Shown one piece after another: positions 1 to 9,078 of a DNA stretch of 64,000 nt. The translations under genes were made by a program, and so were the position numbers. Source of the DNA: Liolophura sinensis (Eukaryota; Mollusca; Polyplacophora; Chitonida; Chitonidae); NCBI RefSeq assembly GCF_032854445.1, contig NC_088300.1, positions 50,153,682 through 50,217,681 of the forward strand, given 5' to 3'. Each line of letters starts with the position of its first letter. The first letter of the stretch is position 1. A model generated the notes under the pieces. The model did no database searches and was not told the DNA's origin. It worked only from the letters and a program-made list of their open reading frames with translations.

Positions 1-880
1 TCTAAAACTTCTGGCTTGGCTGGGGTCTCATAGTTCTGTATTTGTTAGGGAGAGGAGGGTAGGGGTATTGATGTCTTGGTTCACCAAAACGTGGCCTGGG
101 ATATGCAGAGATGTTTGGTTGGTTTGGTTAGTTGTTGGGTAGCAAGTTTGTGCCTTGAGCACACGGACATGAGGCGGTCAAAGCCACAATGTATACACAG
201 ATGGGAGTGGTTGCATCGCTATAAAGCAAGAGCCATTAAAATTAAATGCACTACATTCGGCCGAAGGCATATTAGGCGTTACTTAAACCGCCGATGGTCC
301 CATATACAACAGCCACAACTCTGAGTCAGTTTGGGTCCAAAAACTACTTGGATCTGCCCCTTTTTGTGGTATCTACTGGAGGTCGTATTTCTTCCCACTG
401 CTTGCACTCGTACGTACCTTAAACTGGATTTTGCTCATATACCTAAGCATACCCCTAGCTTTGTTAGGGTGTGCTGCGATGAAGATGTCCATCAAAACTA
501 AAAATGCCTCTATCCATTTATCAAATACTGTCAATTTTCTTAAGATTTATTTCTTTTAAAACAATTTCACCTGCTTCATTTAACAAGTCTTCTATCGTAC
601 TTGAAATCTGGACTTGGAGGCAATAACGTTACCAAGTCTACATATTGACCCTCGATGGTTTTTGGTCTGATTTGTGCTGAGACATGCATATCTATGCCTG
701 GAGCTCCAGCCGGAAATACTGGCATAGGAGGTTCCTCGAATAAGTTAGCCAGGTGAGGTTCGTAATAAGTTACCTGTGGATCCGTGACATTTGCTGACAA
801 AATTCCCTGAGGACCCAGTGCCGGTTGAAGTTAAGGGAACAGAATCGGGTGGGAACATTGAAGAATTCTTACTCACTCGG
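1..880 (-). mobile_element. Degenerate retrotransposon gag-like remnant
   Basis: On the minus strand, broken reading frames spell a protein typical of animal retroelement first ORFs. Positions 800-576 contain 'IEGQYVDLVTLLPPSPDFKY', like the 'EYVDLxxLLPP' stretch seen in DIRS/gypsy-type gag-like proteins. Further along (about 530-280) come 'HPNKARGMLRYMSKI' and 'DSELWLLYMGPS', in the order expected for that protein. Several in-frame stops and frame changes show that it is dead. It runs off the left edge of the window. The family call rests on remembered motif patterns; the precise clade is uncertain. Confidence 0.6.
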
Positions 881-1094
881 CTCCTGCGAGACACAGCGCC
901 CTTTGATCTTGGTCTTCGGCATTATACATGTCATAACAGAGAAAGAGTGAAACAAAGTGTGACAAAAAGCAAAATCATGTTTTTCTTGCCAACAGCATGT
1001 GGCACATAGCCACACTGCAGAGGCCGAAATATTTACCCAATGGTAATCTGATTTTAGGAGAAGGGCGGGAAGGGGGAGGGCTATTTTATTCAAT

Positions 1095-2386
1095 AAAAAC
1101 TACAATTATCCTCACTTAAAATACTATTGTAATCAGTAAATAGAGTAAGATGTGTGAGTAATTCCTGAGAACGGAAAACAGCGCCCTCTAGCTTCCGCTT
1201 CCTAGCTTGTGCGCATCCTTACGAAGTCAACATATCCCTCGAGCGACACGGCAATTTGACATTAATAAAATTATTTTATATTTAGCTTGAGATTTATTTT
1301 CATACAAGAACGCCCCAAATGAATTGCGACTAAATTAAAATTAAGTGGACTTCCAAGAAGGTAAATCAAACAAAGGAACGAATATGTCACATTCCGAAAA
1401 CATAGGGGCGTAAAATATCTGTTTACAGATAAAAAAAATCTCTAAAATATACCTCGTGGCAAATTTTACGGTGTATAACCTTATTAAATAAGGTAACGCC
1501 TTTCTTAAAGTTTCCAAAACGCCCTGTATTATGTGTGGTTATACTTTTGATATAATAATATACAGTCCGCGTAATATCATATAGATATTTGCAAGAATTT
1601 ATTATTGCTCACCCATGTAAATAACCAACGAAGGTTCAGCAAAATAAAGAAAATAAATTAAAGGTGATTTAAGCACTTGACTATAGTACTACATTACAGT
1701 CATTCCTACTTCTATGAGTTTTTCTATTTTATATAAGTATTAAACCATACTTATTGTCACGGATGTGATAGATGGGGAATAAGACAAATGACACTTGGCC
1801 TATTAAAGAGCACTTAACCCGTTGAACCAACTGGCTAATTATAGTACATGTGTTATTCTGTGCTGGACATTTTTCTTACAAGAGCATCAATTTTGACATT
1901 TTAACAAGCGATAAAACACTGTCAAACGAATGTTTCGCAACATCCATGGTTATTTTTGACTGGTGACATATCATAAATTATATTACGAATAACTAACTGT
2001 TCCTTCACATTTGTGCAATTTAACTTTTCTTTTCTTGTACATCTATCTCTGTAGCTGAAGATATTTCTTTCACTCATCTAGTAATACTACTCATCTACTG
2101 TAATACATCCTTATACATACTGTGAGACTACATGGTAAGACTGAAAAAAAACTTTTAAGTTCTGCATCAAATTGTAAACGCCCAATTACGGATTAAGCTA
2201 ACTGTGCTTTTTATAATAGTCCAGTGTTTCAATGAACAAAACCAGGTAGTAAATTCAAATCTCTTAATTTCATTAGTAAAAGAAAGGCGTGAAGGTAGAT
2301 GATTAAGTCGGTGTTTAGCATTTCTCGTCTTGTAGTTCCTGGTTCTTTTAGACATATGTTACTATTTTCATTTTTGTAATATTTAT
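1095..2386. other. 5' flank of duplication unit 1, no gene seen
   Basis: This AT-rich stretch has no convincing coding exon. Most of it recurs before copy 2 (from about 8020) and copy 3 (from about 16870), starting with the shared block around 'aaatagagtaagatgtgt'. It therefore marks the left part of the duplicated unit and probably holds the upstream regulatory region of the cytokine-like gene. Small unit-specific deletions occur in copy 2. Confidence 0.6.
1180..1192 (-). promoter_or_regulatory. CTCF-like core in unit 1
   Basis: The minus strand reads 'gctAGAGGGCGCTg', which fits the 3' two thirds of the vertebrate CTCF consensus (YAGRKGGCRSY), while the preceding CCAS part does not match. 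The same core lies at the same relative place in units 2 and 3. Binding in this organism is an inference. Confidence 0.3.
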
Positions 2387-2423
2387 GGAATTTCCGATAC
2401 ACATTTTCAAATACATATAAAAG
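2387..2423 (+). promoter_or_regulatory. Copy 1 core promoter: kappaB-like site and TATA box
   Basis: A TATA box 'TATAAAAG' (2416-2423) lies 73 bases before the proposed start codon. The same spacing is kept exactly in copies 2 and 3. About 20 bases upstream is 'GGAATTTCC' (2387-2395), which fits a Rel/NF-kappaB half-symmetric site. In copies 2 and 3 the aligned bases read 'GAAAGTTTC', so the kappaB match is specific to copy 1. The TATA call is fairly secure because of its conservation; the kappaB call is a motif match only. Confidence 0.6.
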
Positions 2424-2488
2424 ACTGGAAAAAAACGATCTTCCTCATAAAATGATTTGAAAAATACGTTGATGTAAAAGAAAAGACC

Positions 2489-4817
2489 ATGGCATCGAAA
2501 GAAACTCTTTCCAACGGATGTAAGTTTGGCTGGTTAAATCTTTTCCATGACTCGTTTATTTAAAATTTCATAAACGTTTCTAAGTGCTAAGATAGCATAC
2601 TTATATGTAGCAGTAATTTACTCGCATTGTGAATGTTACATTTCATATTTAAATATCATACAATTATCGGTTATTTCGTTTTTTTACTTGATTGTTATTT
2701 TATGCCAAACACTAAAAATATTTCACTTATATGACGGTGATCAGTATTATAGTGGAAGAAGACGGATAAATCCCCATGTAAACTCTTCATGTTCTCCTTC
2801 GACCAGAGAGGAAGCCAGAAAGTTGGACTTGAACTCACAGCGACAACACTGCCAACAGACTACCGAGTCGTGCTTCAGGCTAATCACTTGCCCATGGAGG
2901 CCATAATATCTTCAGTGTTTACCAGCTATCTTTCATCGTTTATCATGTTTTCCTCAACACACAAAAGTGTCCCTCACTTTCTTCACATTTTCAGCCCTTC
3001 GGCACACTTTACAAATATTTCTTGTGGTTGCCGCGTGGAGCGAAGCATTTTCCGCCTCGGTAAAGGGAAAATGGGAGAACCCTTGTGGTGGTTCTCGGAT
3101 CGCCTCAATCCCGACCTCCAGTAGTGAAGAAAGCCAAGAGTACATCCAGCCTTTTTCCTTAGGAGCCTACAACACATTACTCCAGGAGGCTAAAAGCTTT
3201 TCACATTCTTTTAAAAACCAAGTGAGTATAAAATATCCGTCTTTATGTTCACAATTTACGCACAGGATATCATTGGAGAGGGACAGGTCTTCAAAGTTTA
3301 ACATACGAAATTCTTATAAAACAAGCTGAGTTTCGCATTAACATAACGAATTGGAGGACGTGACCATTTTTACATTTACCGCTGGGAAAATTTATCTTCC
3401 ATTATGACTACTCATGCAAAATATACTTTCTGGCACACTTAAAAAAGTATTTTTCTTCCTTTCTTGAATTGTGTATATAATATTTTTTTCTTCTATAGAT
3501 GAAGGCATCTATCAATGACCCTGATACAATCGAGCGTCTCGAGGACGACATTCAAATCGGAACCAGAGAGTCAGCAAGAAACCTGAACAGGTCTCTAGTA
3601 AGTTATATTCTCGTTTTTCTGAACGCTGAGCACATCCGGGTTCTTGGTGCTCTTTTCTGGGATGTATTATGTATAGGTCATCAGTATAGATCACTGTGGA
3701 TTACACCATACCGGTACTCGACCACATTTAGAATAACTTGTATACAAAAATTCTGAACAATTTGGCACATTGACTATGAGGATTTTCTTTGCAGACACCA
3801 GAAATAGATACTTTGATGGAAAATTTCCCCAGATCTACGCTGAATCGGTCGTCGAATCCAGTGGAGGTATGTAATATATTTTTATCACAAAGGACTTCTT
3901 ACTGCTATAAAATGCTTGAACGGCCTGTCACATACGATCCTCCTATACAGTCTTCAATGGAATAGCATTGTCCAAAACTGCAATTATTATACAAAAAGTA
4001 TGTTCGGTATATTGTAGCTACGCGGTCGCTATATGGTGGTTACAAGAACGTATATAACGTACTTTCGACATAAGCAACGTGCTTGTGTAGTCAGCTTAAA
4101 ATTAAAAGTTTAAACTGCAACCAGCAGCTTTGTCAATTTTTGACATCCATCTTTTTACTTTACTTTAGGTCTTTAGTGCAACGCGAAATCGACTTTTTGA
4201 AGCGAATTAGTTTAAAGCGAATTAGCAATTATACTAATAAAAATAAGTCTTTGCATATACACATAGTGTATCAGTTTCTTTATTGCCAGTCAGCATGTTG
4301 TGTTTCTGTCCAGATGGTGCTATATTGTTGGACTAAAGAAAACAGTCTGGGTCACTTCAATCAGTCATATATTTCATATATTATATCGGAAAAGACATCT
4401 GAATCACTTTGGTCAGTTGTATATTTCTACTGAGAACATATTTAGATGACAATATATATGTATGTGTTCGCCAATATATTTGCACTGATAAAAATGTCTC
4501 TAATGAAATTGCTGTTGTCTTCACAGAGAAAAGAAGAGGTTTACCAGATAATATCACGTGTTTACATCTTCCTGAACCAAAGAGAAAGAGAAGGGAACGA
4601 ACCAGCCAAGAAAGGCCTCCTACATAACATCAATTGGCAATTGACAAATATATTATGTGCACTGTACGCAAACGGAATTCGTCCAGTTGTTCCACTGAAT
4701 CCGGAGCTCGTTCCCAGAATGCCAGCTGGAGCTGGAAGGTCAGACCGAGACGAGTATGACTATATCCTGGCTGAACTAACTATACGTATTCTACAAGGGT
4801 TGGACAATTACTTGTAG
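2489..4817 (+). CDS. Cytokine-like secreted four-helix protein, copy 1 (5 exons)
   Basis: Proposed exons are 2489-2519, 2995-3221, 3499-3597, 3795-3866 and 4527-4817, all with GT-AG borders; intron phases are 1, 0, 0, 0. The product is 239 residues. Exons 1 and 2 join to give a signal peptide (core LQIFLVVAAW, likely cleaved near EAFSA), then the Cys motif NPCGGS, a Ser-rich linker and an amphipathic helix (YIQPF to FKNQ). Exons 3 and 4 form a polar loop with two NRS glycosylation sites. Exon 5 gives helix B (VYQIISRVYIFLNQRE), helix C (LLHNINWQLTNILCAL), a proline-rich loop and helix D (DEYDYILAELTIRILQGL), then stop. The start is chosen because the ATG, the phase-1 donor and the upstream TATA are all repeated in copies 2 and 3. 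Size, helix order and phases suggest a LIF/IL-6-type cytokine ligand. Another secreted helical protein remains possible. The exon structure is more certain than the function. Confidence 0.72.
2690..2906 (-). mobile_element. SINE family 1 copy in intron 1 of copy 1
   Basis: Reverse-oriented, degraded tRNA-headed SINE: read on the minus strand it starts 'ggcctccatgggcaagtg' and contains 'gctgtgagttcaagtcca'. The same insertion sits at the same place in copies 2 and 3, so it predates those duplications. Confidence 0.75.
4339..4447 (+). repeat. Two-unit ancestor of the intron-4 minisatellite
   Basis: Intron 4 of copy 1 holds two imperfect units with 'tctgggtcacttcaatcagt' and 'tctgaatcactttggtcagt'. 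The matching places in copies 2 (about 12950-13046) and 3 (about 21394-21490) also hold two. In copy 4 the same motif is amplified to about 19 units. Confidence 0.7.
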
Positions 4818-4849
4818 TCTTACTGCATATTTTTACTTTTTGAGAATTT

Positions 4850-4876
4850 AAATTATTATTTATTTTCTATTTAAAG
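4850..4876 (+). promoter_or_regulatory. AU-rich element in 3' flank of copy 1
   Basis: About 30 bases after the stop, 'attattatttattttctatt' carries overlapping ATTTA pentamers. It is kept in copies 2 and 3 at the same distance. Such elements often shorten cytokine mRNA life in animals. In AT-rich DNA this can also be chance. Confidence 0.35.
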
Positions 4877-5799
4877 TTTGTCTTTAACCGACAAATTTTA
4901 TAGTAGTTAAGTACACTGCTAATTAACTGGTAGTATGATTCAAAATGATCAGTATTTGTTGACACAATCGATAAAACCCTTCATTTGACGATTTTTGTCA
5001 ATACATTATCCAAGACTTGCCACAGGCAATATTCTTGTTAACAGTTTAAGCATAGTTCCTACTGTCTTACATCTTCTAAGCTAGATCTATATAAATATTC
5101 TTTTGTGTTATATGAAACATTTATTTGACGATTTCTGTCATTTGTCATAATTCCTTGACTTGCCATGGCCCGTATGGTGGTTAACATTTTACACATGATT
5201 AAAACGTTTTGCAAGCCCAACCTGCTAAGATTCTCTTGTATTTGAAATATTCTATAAAATCTCTTTGAGACCATGTTTGTTGTTAAGACATTCTTTAATT
5301 ACAACCGATATTGTTCTTTTCAGTTAAACGATACACAAAACTCCTTTTTTATTTCTTAATAAGGAGTAGTAGTACTAGCATGACGTAACGTACAGAGTAA
5401 AGAAGCTTCGTAGATGTCGTTTTTGGGGCATAAAAATGGCTTTAAGCTACAGTTTTCCTCAGATCCCAGATATCAGTCGAGAAAGTAAAGTAGGCTGCTA
5501 CGGTGAGGTCAACGATGATAGCTGTCAAAACAACTTACTTGAGGAGAGAGTCCGGATTTTAGGGGCCAAGCTGGTCCGCGTTCTCAGTATGTTTATCGAC
5601 GTCGCCATTTCCAAATATTTCCAACCACTGACTGAAGGCCTATGAAGAAGTATAAAATGTGCTTAAAAATTAAAATTAAATTCCGATTGTTTTTGGCACA
5701 CCTTTCTACATTTGCCTGAAAACCATACTCTTCGCTTTATAGTATCTTTTTGTGTATCCTTTAAGCAGTTTCCAAAACGGAAAAAGGCAGATGGGCCTA
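4877..5799 (+). other. 3' flank of copy 1, with a short unrecognised ORF
   Basis: No clear gene. An ATG ORF at 5436-5645 (69 codons, starts MALSYSFPQIPDIS) is open here, but the same DNA in unit 2 (about 14018) meets a stop after 19 codons and in unit 3 (about 22360) after about 21 codons. It is therefore unlikely to encode a maintained protein, although the block itself is conserved among units. No good AATAAA lies close to the copy 1 stop; the first clear one is near 6174. Confidence 0.4.
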
Positions 5800-6048
5800 T
5801 TAGGGATTTAATTGTTCAGCAAGAAAAAAGTGAAGAAGATCAAGTTCATAGTCCATGTTCCCTTTAGCGCCAATTATTCTTAGATCTACCAGTCGTAATT
5901 CCAATGTATCAAAAGACGTCCTTGACACTGTTGTTTTGGCTGCGGGTTTAACCACTGAGATGCCTTGAAAAGACAGCTGGTTTACTCCAGGCACTCCGGT
6001 TTCCTCCATTCCTATCTGGCCGAAATTTAAGGACACCGCTAAACTCAT
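5800..6048 (-). CDS. Minus-strand ORF of unknown function, repeated in units 2 and 4
   Basis: An 82-codon ORF starts MSLAVSLNFGQIG and contains PAAKTTVSRTSFDTLELRLV. A possible acceptor (tcgcag or agtcag) sits just before the ATG, so it may be an exon rather than a whole gene. Its counterpart in unit 4 (33386-33583) keeps the frame over 64 residues with about 78 percent identity by eye. The unit 2 version is broken by a deletion. I do not recognise the family. It could be a leftover exon of another gene carried along in the duplication, or part of an old mobile element. Confidence 0.3.
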   Translation of the reverse strand: MSLAVSLNFGQIGMEETGVPGVNQLSFQGISVVKPAAKTTVSRTSFDTLELRLVDLRIIGAKGNMDYELDLLHFFLAEQLNP

Positions 6049-6379
6049 ATCAAGCTGACTCTGCGATCCAAATGAAGTAATTGTGTAAACAATGCATAAA
6101 TATCATCCGTCTATATCTTCTGGAAGAACCAAAATCCTGTTGCCATTGTTAGTATGAAATACATTTTAACGTGAATAAAAAATAATAACACTCAATTATG
6201 TATTGATTTTTCGATTACTCCTCATTACTTTAAAGGGTCCAAAAAATCAACAGCTGTACAACCATTATTAAATCTTAATCATAAAACTGTATCTTTAGAA
6301 GAATGAAAAATGCATATTTTAGCCAAATGTTTGGAAATTAACCAGCTATAAAATCACCAGGAATGTTGTTCTAAATTGA

Positions 6380-6960
6380 AACGGCTTGATTGGGAAGGTG
6401 CATCCTGTAAGAGACCTCTTAGAATTTAGACATGGTCGAAGTTTAAATCATCAATTTCTCCACTGTCTAATCGAAACGAAAACCTTAAGAGACTGTTGCC
6501 CTAGAAGAGCATCTTTTTAAATATTTATCCATTTTAGACAAACAGACCTGATAATTGGAATCTTCTCCATACTACAGTTTTACAGAATGAATTTGATATT
6601 GTTCAACATCATCTTGACAAGTTATATAAACAAAAATTACAGGCTCCTTGCATTACAGCGTATTCTAGATGGGCCAAAGAGGACCAGGCACATGCAGGAG
6701 TTCTATTCCGATTTATACAAATCAAAACAACCGTCAAAAATGACAGAGCAGACACATAGAAAAATTTCCCGTTCACGCAGCTATCAGATCAAGACAAATA
6801 TTTCCTCGATTCTTCTATAACAAAAGATGAGATTAAAACACTCGCTAAGAAGCTAAAATTTCATCAGGAAGTTTTGATCGGAACTGAAAGATCTGTCTAT
6901 ATGCATCTCACTACAGGTGATCTTAATGTCATGTTAACACGCTGTCTTTAACCAACTCAA
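6380..6960 (+). mobile_element. Degraded LINE fragment in unit 1
   Basis: Shifting plus frames give pieces such as 'ITAYSRWAKEDQAHAG' and 'SSITKDEIKTLAKKLKFHQE', which match the linker and start of reverse transcriptase in L1-like LINEs. Stops and frameshifts are frequent. Unit 2 carries a longer version; here the 3' part has been lost, apparently by a deletion of about 600 bp. Confidence 0.6.
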
Positions 6961-7210
6961 CCCGTCGAAATCGACTAGTCGAGGAAATATAGGATGTGCG
7001 ATATTCGAACCAAACTTGTCCTCCTTTTATTCCACTTGTCGAATTCCACTTTACAAAATTAATCTAAGACGTAACAATATCGTCAGTGATCAAGGCTTAA
7101 GCTCTGTTAACACGCAGTGTTTTGCCATATCAACCCGCCGAATTCAACTAGTCAAGGGAATACAGGATATGCGATATTCGAAGCGATTTTAGCATTCGAT
7201 TCATTTAATC
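6925..7210 (+). repeat. Tandem repeat, period about 185 bp, unit 1
   Basis: Two diverged units share 'gatcaaggcttaag', 'gttaacacgc', 'caacccg' and 'gcgatattcgaa'. Unit 2 has the same block at about 15985-16370. Nature unknown; it may be the tail of an old element. Confidence 0.55.
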
Positions 7211-7439
7211 ATCTGAACGCCGTTCTTTACGACATTTTGAGGTCGAAGTAAAAGCCTTTTTTGTTAACCAGTTTCGTTATTATCATAAACTATGCAGGAA
7301 ATGCCTATTTAAAAAGATGCTTCCTTTACTCAAATAAAGTCAGCAGTTCAAAATCCTCAGTTAATAACTTTGATAAAATCTGTTTGAATGGGAACAGGTA
7401 AATATTATAGAAGTAGCCTATGCCAAATAAATTATTTCC

Positions 7440-7684
7440 TCACGCATTTATGTCTCCTTTGCGTCTCGAAGGAGAAGGTACTGTATTTCTTTTTCACATG
7501 ATGTATGCATGATTGGAGTTTTACGTCGTGCTTACGGTGATATGGAGATGATGAGTCATTAGGCACGTGTTCAGATACTGCGTTTTCTTGTGGTAGTGCG
7601 AATACATGCAGTCACTAACCTACCGCCACTAAAGTGTCCAGTCACATCTTTTGAGTTTATAAAACGGAGCATTAAGCCCTAAGT
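7440..7684. repeat. Repeat-derived junction between units 1 and 2
   Basis: This block recurs at 16530-16800 ('atttcctcacg', 'atgtctcctttg', 'gagaaggtactgtat'). It includes a degraded minus-strand piece of SINE family 2 tail ('tttacgtcgtgcttac') and marks the right end of the duplicated unit. Confidence 0.5.
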
Positions 7685-7905
7685 GGGCCTCTGTGGCTCA
7701 GTTCGTTAACGCGTTAGCGCAGCAGAATTACCCAGGAGCCTATCACGAATGCTATCGCTGTGAGTTCAAGCCCAGCTCATGCTGGCTTCCTCTCCAGCAG
7801 TCAGTGAGAAAGTCTTTCAGCAAGCGGTGGATGGTCGTGGGTATCCTCCCACCATAATGCTAGCTGCCGTGGTATAAATGTACGGCGTACGGCGTAAAAC
7901 ACTAG
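7685..7905 (+). mobile_element. SINE family 1, unit 1/unit 2 junction
   Basis: It reads forward from 'gggcctctgtggctcagttc' through 'gctgtgagttcaagccca' and 'ctcccaccataatgct' to 'gtacggcgtaaaaca'. The SINE is absent from the unit 2/unit 3 junction, so it inserted after duplication at this spot. Confidence 0.85.
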
Positions 7906-8019
7906 ATGAATGACCACACTTAAACGGGTAAAAAATTTTTTCTTTTATGGGGGGGGGGGATTTTCTACAATATTCATGCCGAAGATGCTTGACATGACCT
8001 CCCACTCACTTATTCTGAC

Positions 8020-8990
8020 TTAAAATACTATTGTAATCAGTAAATAGAGTAAGATGTGTGAGTAATTCCTGAGAACGGAAGCAGCGCCCTCTAGCTTCCG
8101 CTTCCTCGCTTGTGAGCCATGTTGATTTCCAAGAATGTGAATCGAACAAAGGAAAGAATATCACTTTACAAAAGCATAGGGGCGTAACCTAATAGATTCT
8201 AAAATATATCTCCTGGCAAATTTTGAACTCCGCGTGATATCATATAGATATATACAAGAATTTATTGCTCAACCATGTAAATAACGATTACCCAACGAAG
8301 GTTCAGCAAAATAAAGAAAATAAATTCAAGGTAATTCAAACACTAGACTATAATACTACATTAAAGTCATTCTTACATCCATGAGCTTTTTCATATATGT
8401 ATTCCACATAAGGACATTGTCACGGATATGACACAAATGAGATATGAATTCATTAAAGATTAAATAACACTTGGCCTAATAAAGAGAACTTAACCTCTTG
8501 TCTGAATTAACTCATGACACATTACAATATATGTGTTAGTCCGTGTAGGGATTTTTCTTACAACAGCGTCTATTTTGACATTTTAATAAGCGGTAAACCT
8601 TATCAAACGAATGTTTCGCCAACATCCATGGTGACTTTTGACTGTTGACACATCATAAATTATATTACGAATAACTAATTCTTTTTTCAGATTGGTGCCA
8701 TTTTGCTTTTTTTTGTGCATTTATTTCTGTAGCTAAAATTATTTATTTCACTCATCTTTTGTAAAACTTCTCATCTATTGTAACACTCCTCATCTATGGC
8801 AATAGATCCTTATATATGCTGGGAGACTACATGCTAACTGACAATGCTTTCTTAACCCGGTAGTAAATTGAAATCTCTTAATTTCATGAGTAACAGGAGG
8901 GCGTGAAGGAAGCAGATGAAGTCAGTCTTAAACACATTCCTACATACCTTTCTATTTTAATTTTTGTAAAGTTTATGAAAGTTTCGCTAC
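8020..8990. other. 5' flank of duplication unit 2, no gene seen
   Basis: Repeats the flank of unit 1 with some internal loss around 8120-8160. It contains the CTCF-like core 'gcgccctcta' at 8084-8093 and no convincing exon. It is closer to the unit 3 flank than to that of unit 1, in line with a more recent split. Confidence 0.55.
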
Positions 8991-9005
8991 ACATCTTCAA
9001 AACCA

Positions 9006-9013
9006 TATAAAAG
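9006..9013 (+). promoter_or_regulatory. TATA box of copy 2
   Basis: TATAAAAG lies 73 bases before the start codon. The bases aligned to the copy 1 kappaB-like site read 'GAAAGTTTC', a small palindrome resembling half of an interferon-response type site. Confidence 0.6.
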
Positions 9014-9078
9014 ACTGGCAAAGAATGATCTACTGCATAAAACGATTTGACAAAAACCTTGATGTCAAAGAAAAGGCC

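Noticed and set aside
2983-3177. Minus-strand ORFs over exon 2 (also 9604-9798 and 18617-18811), which keep the frame in three copies
   Set aside because: They are antisense shadows of a conserved exon; splice sites, signal peptide and phase all support the plus strand.
4083-4433. 116-codon ORF before exon 5 of copy 1
   Set aside because: It lies in intron 4, is not kept in copies 2-4, and overlaps the two-unit repeat.
2489-4817. IL-17, interferon or toxin identity for the cluster
   Set aside because: There is no cystine-knot Cys pattern as in IL-17, too few Cys for typical disulphide-rich toxins, and the gene layout fits long-chain helical cytokines better.
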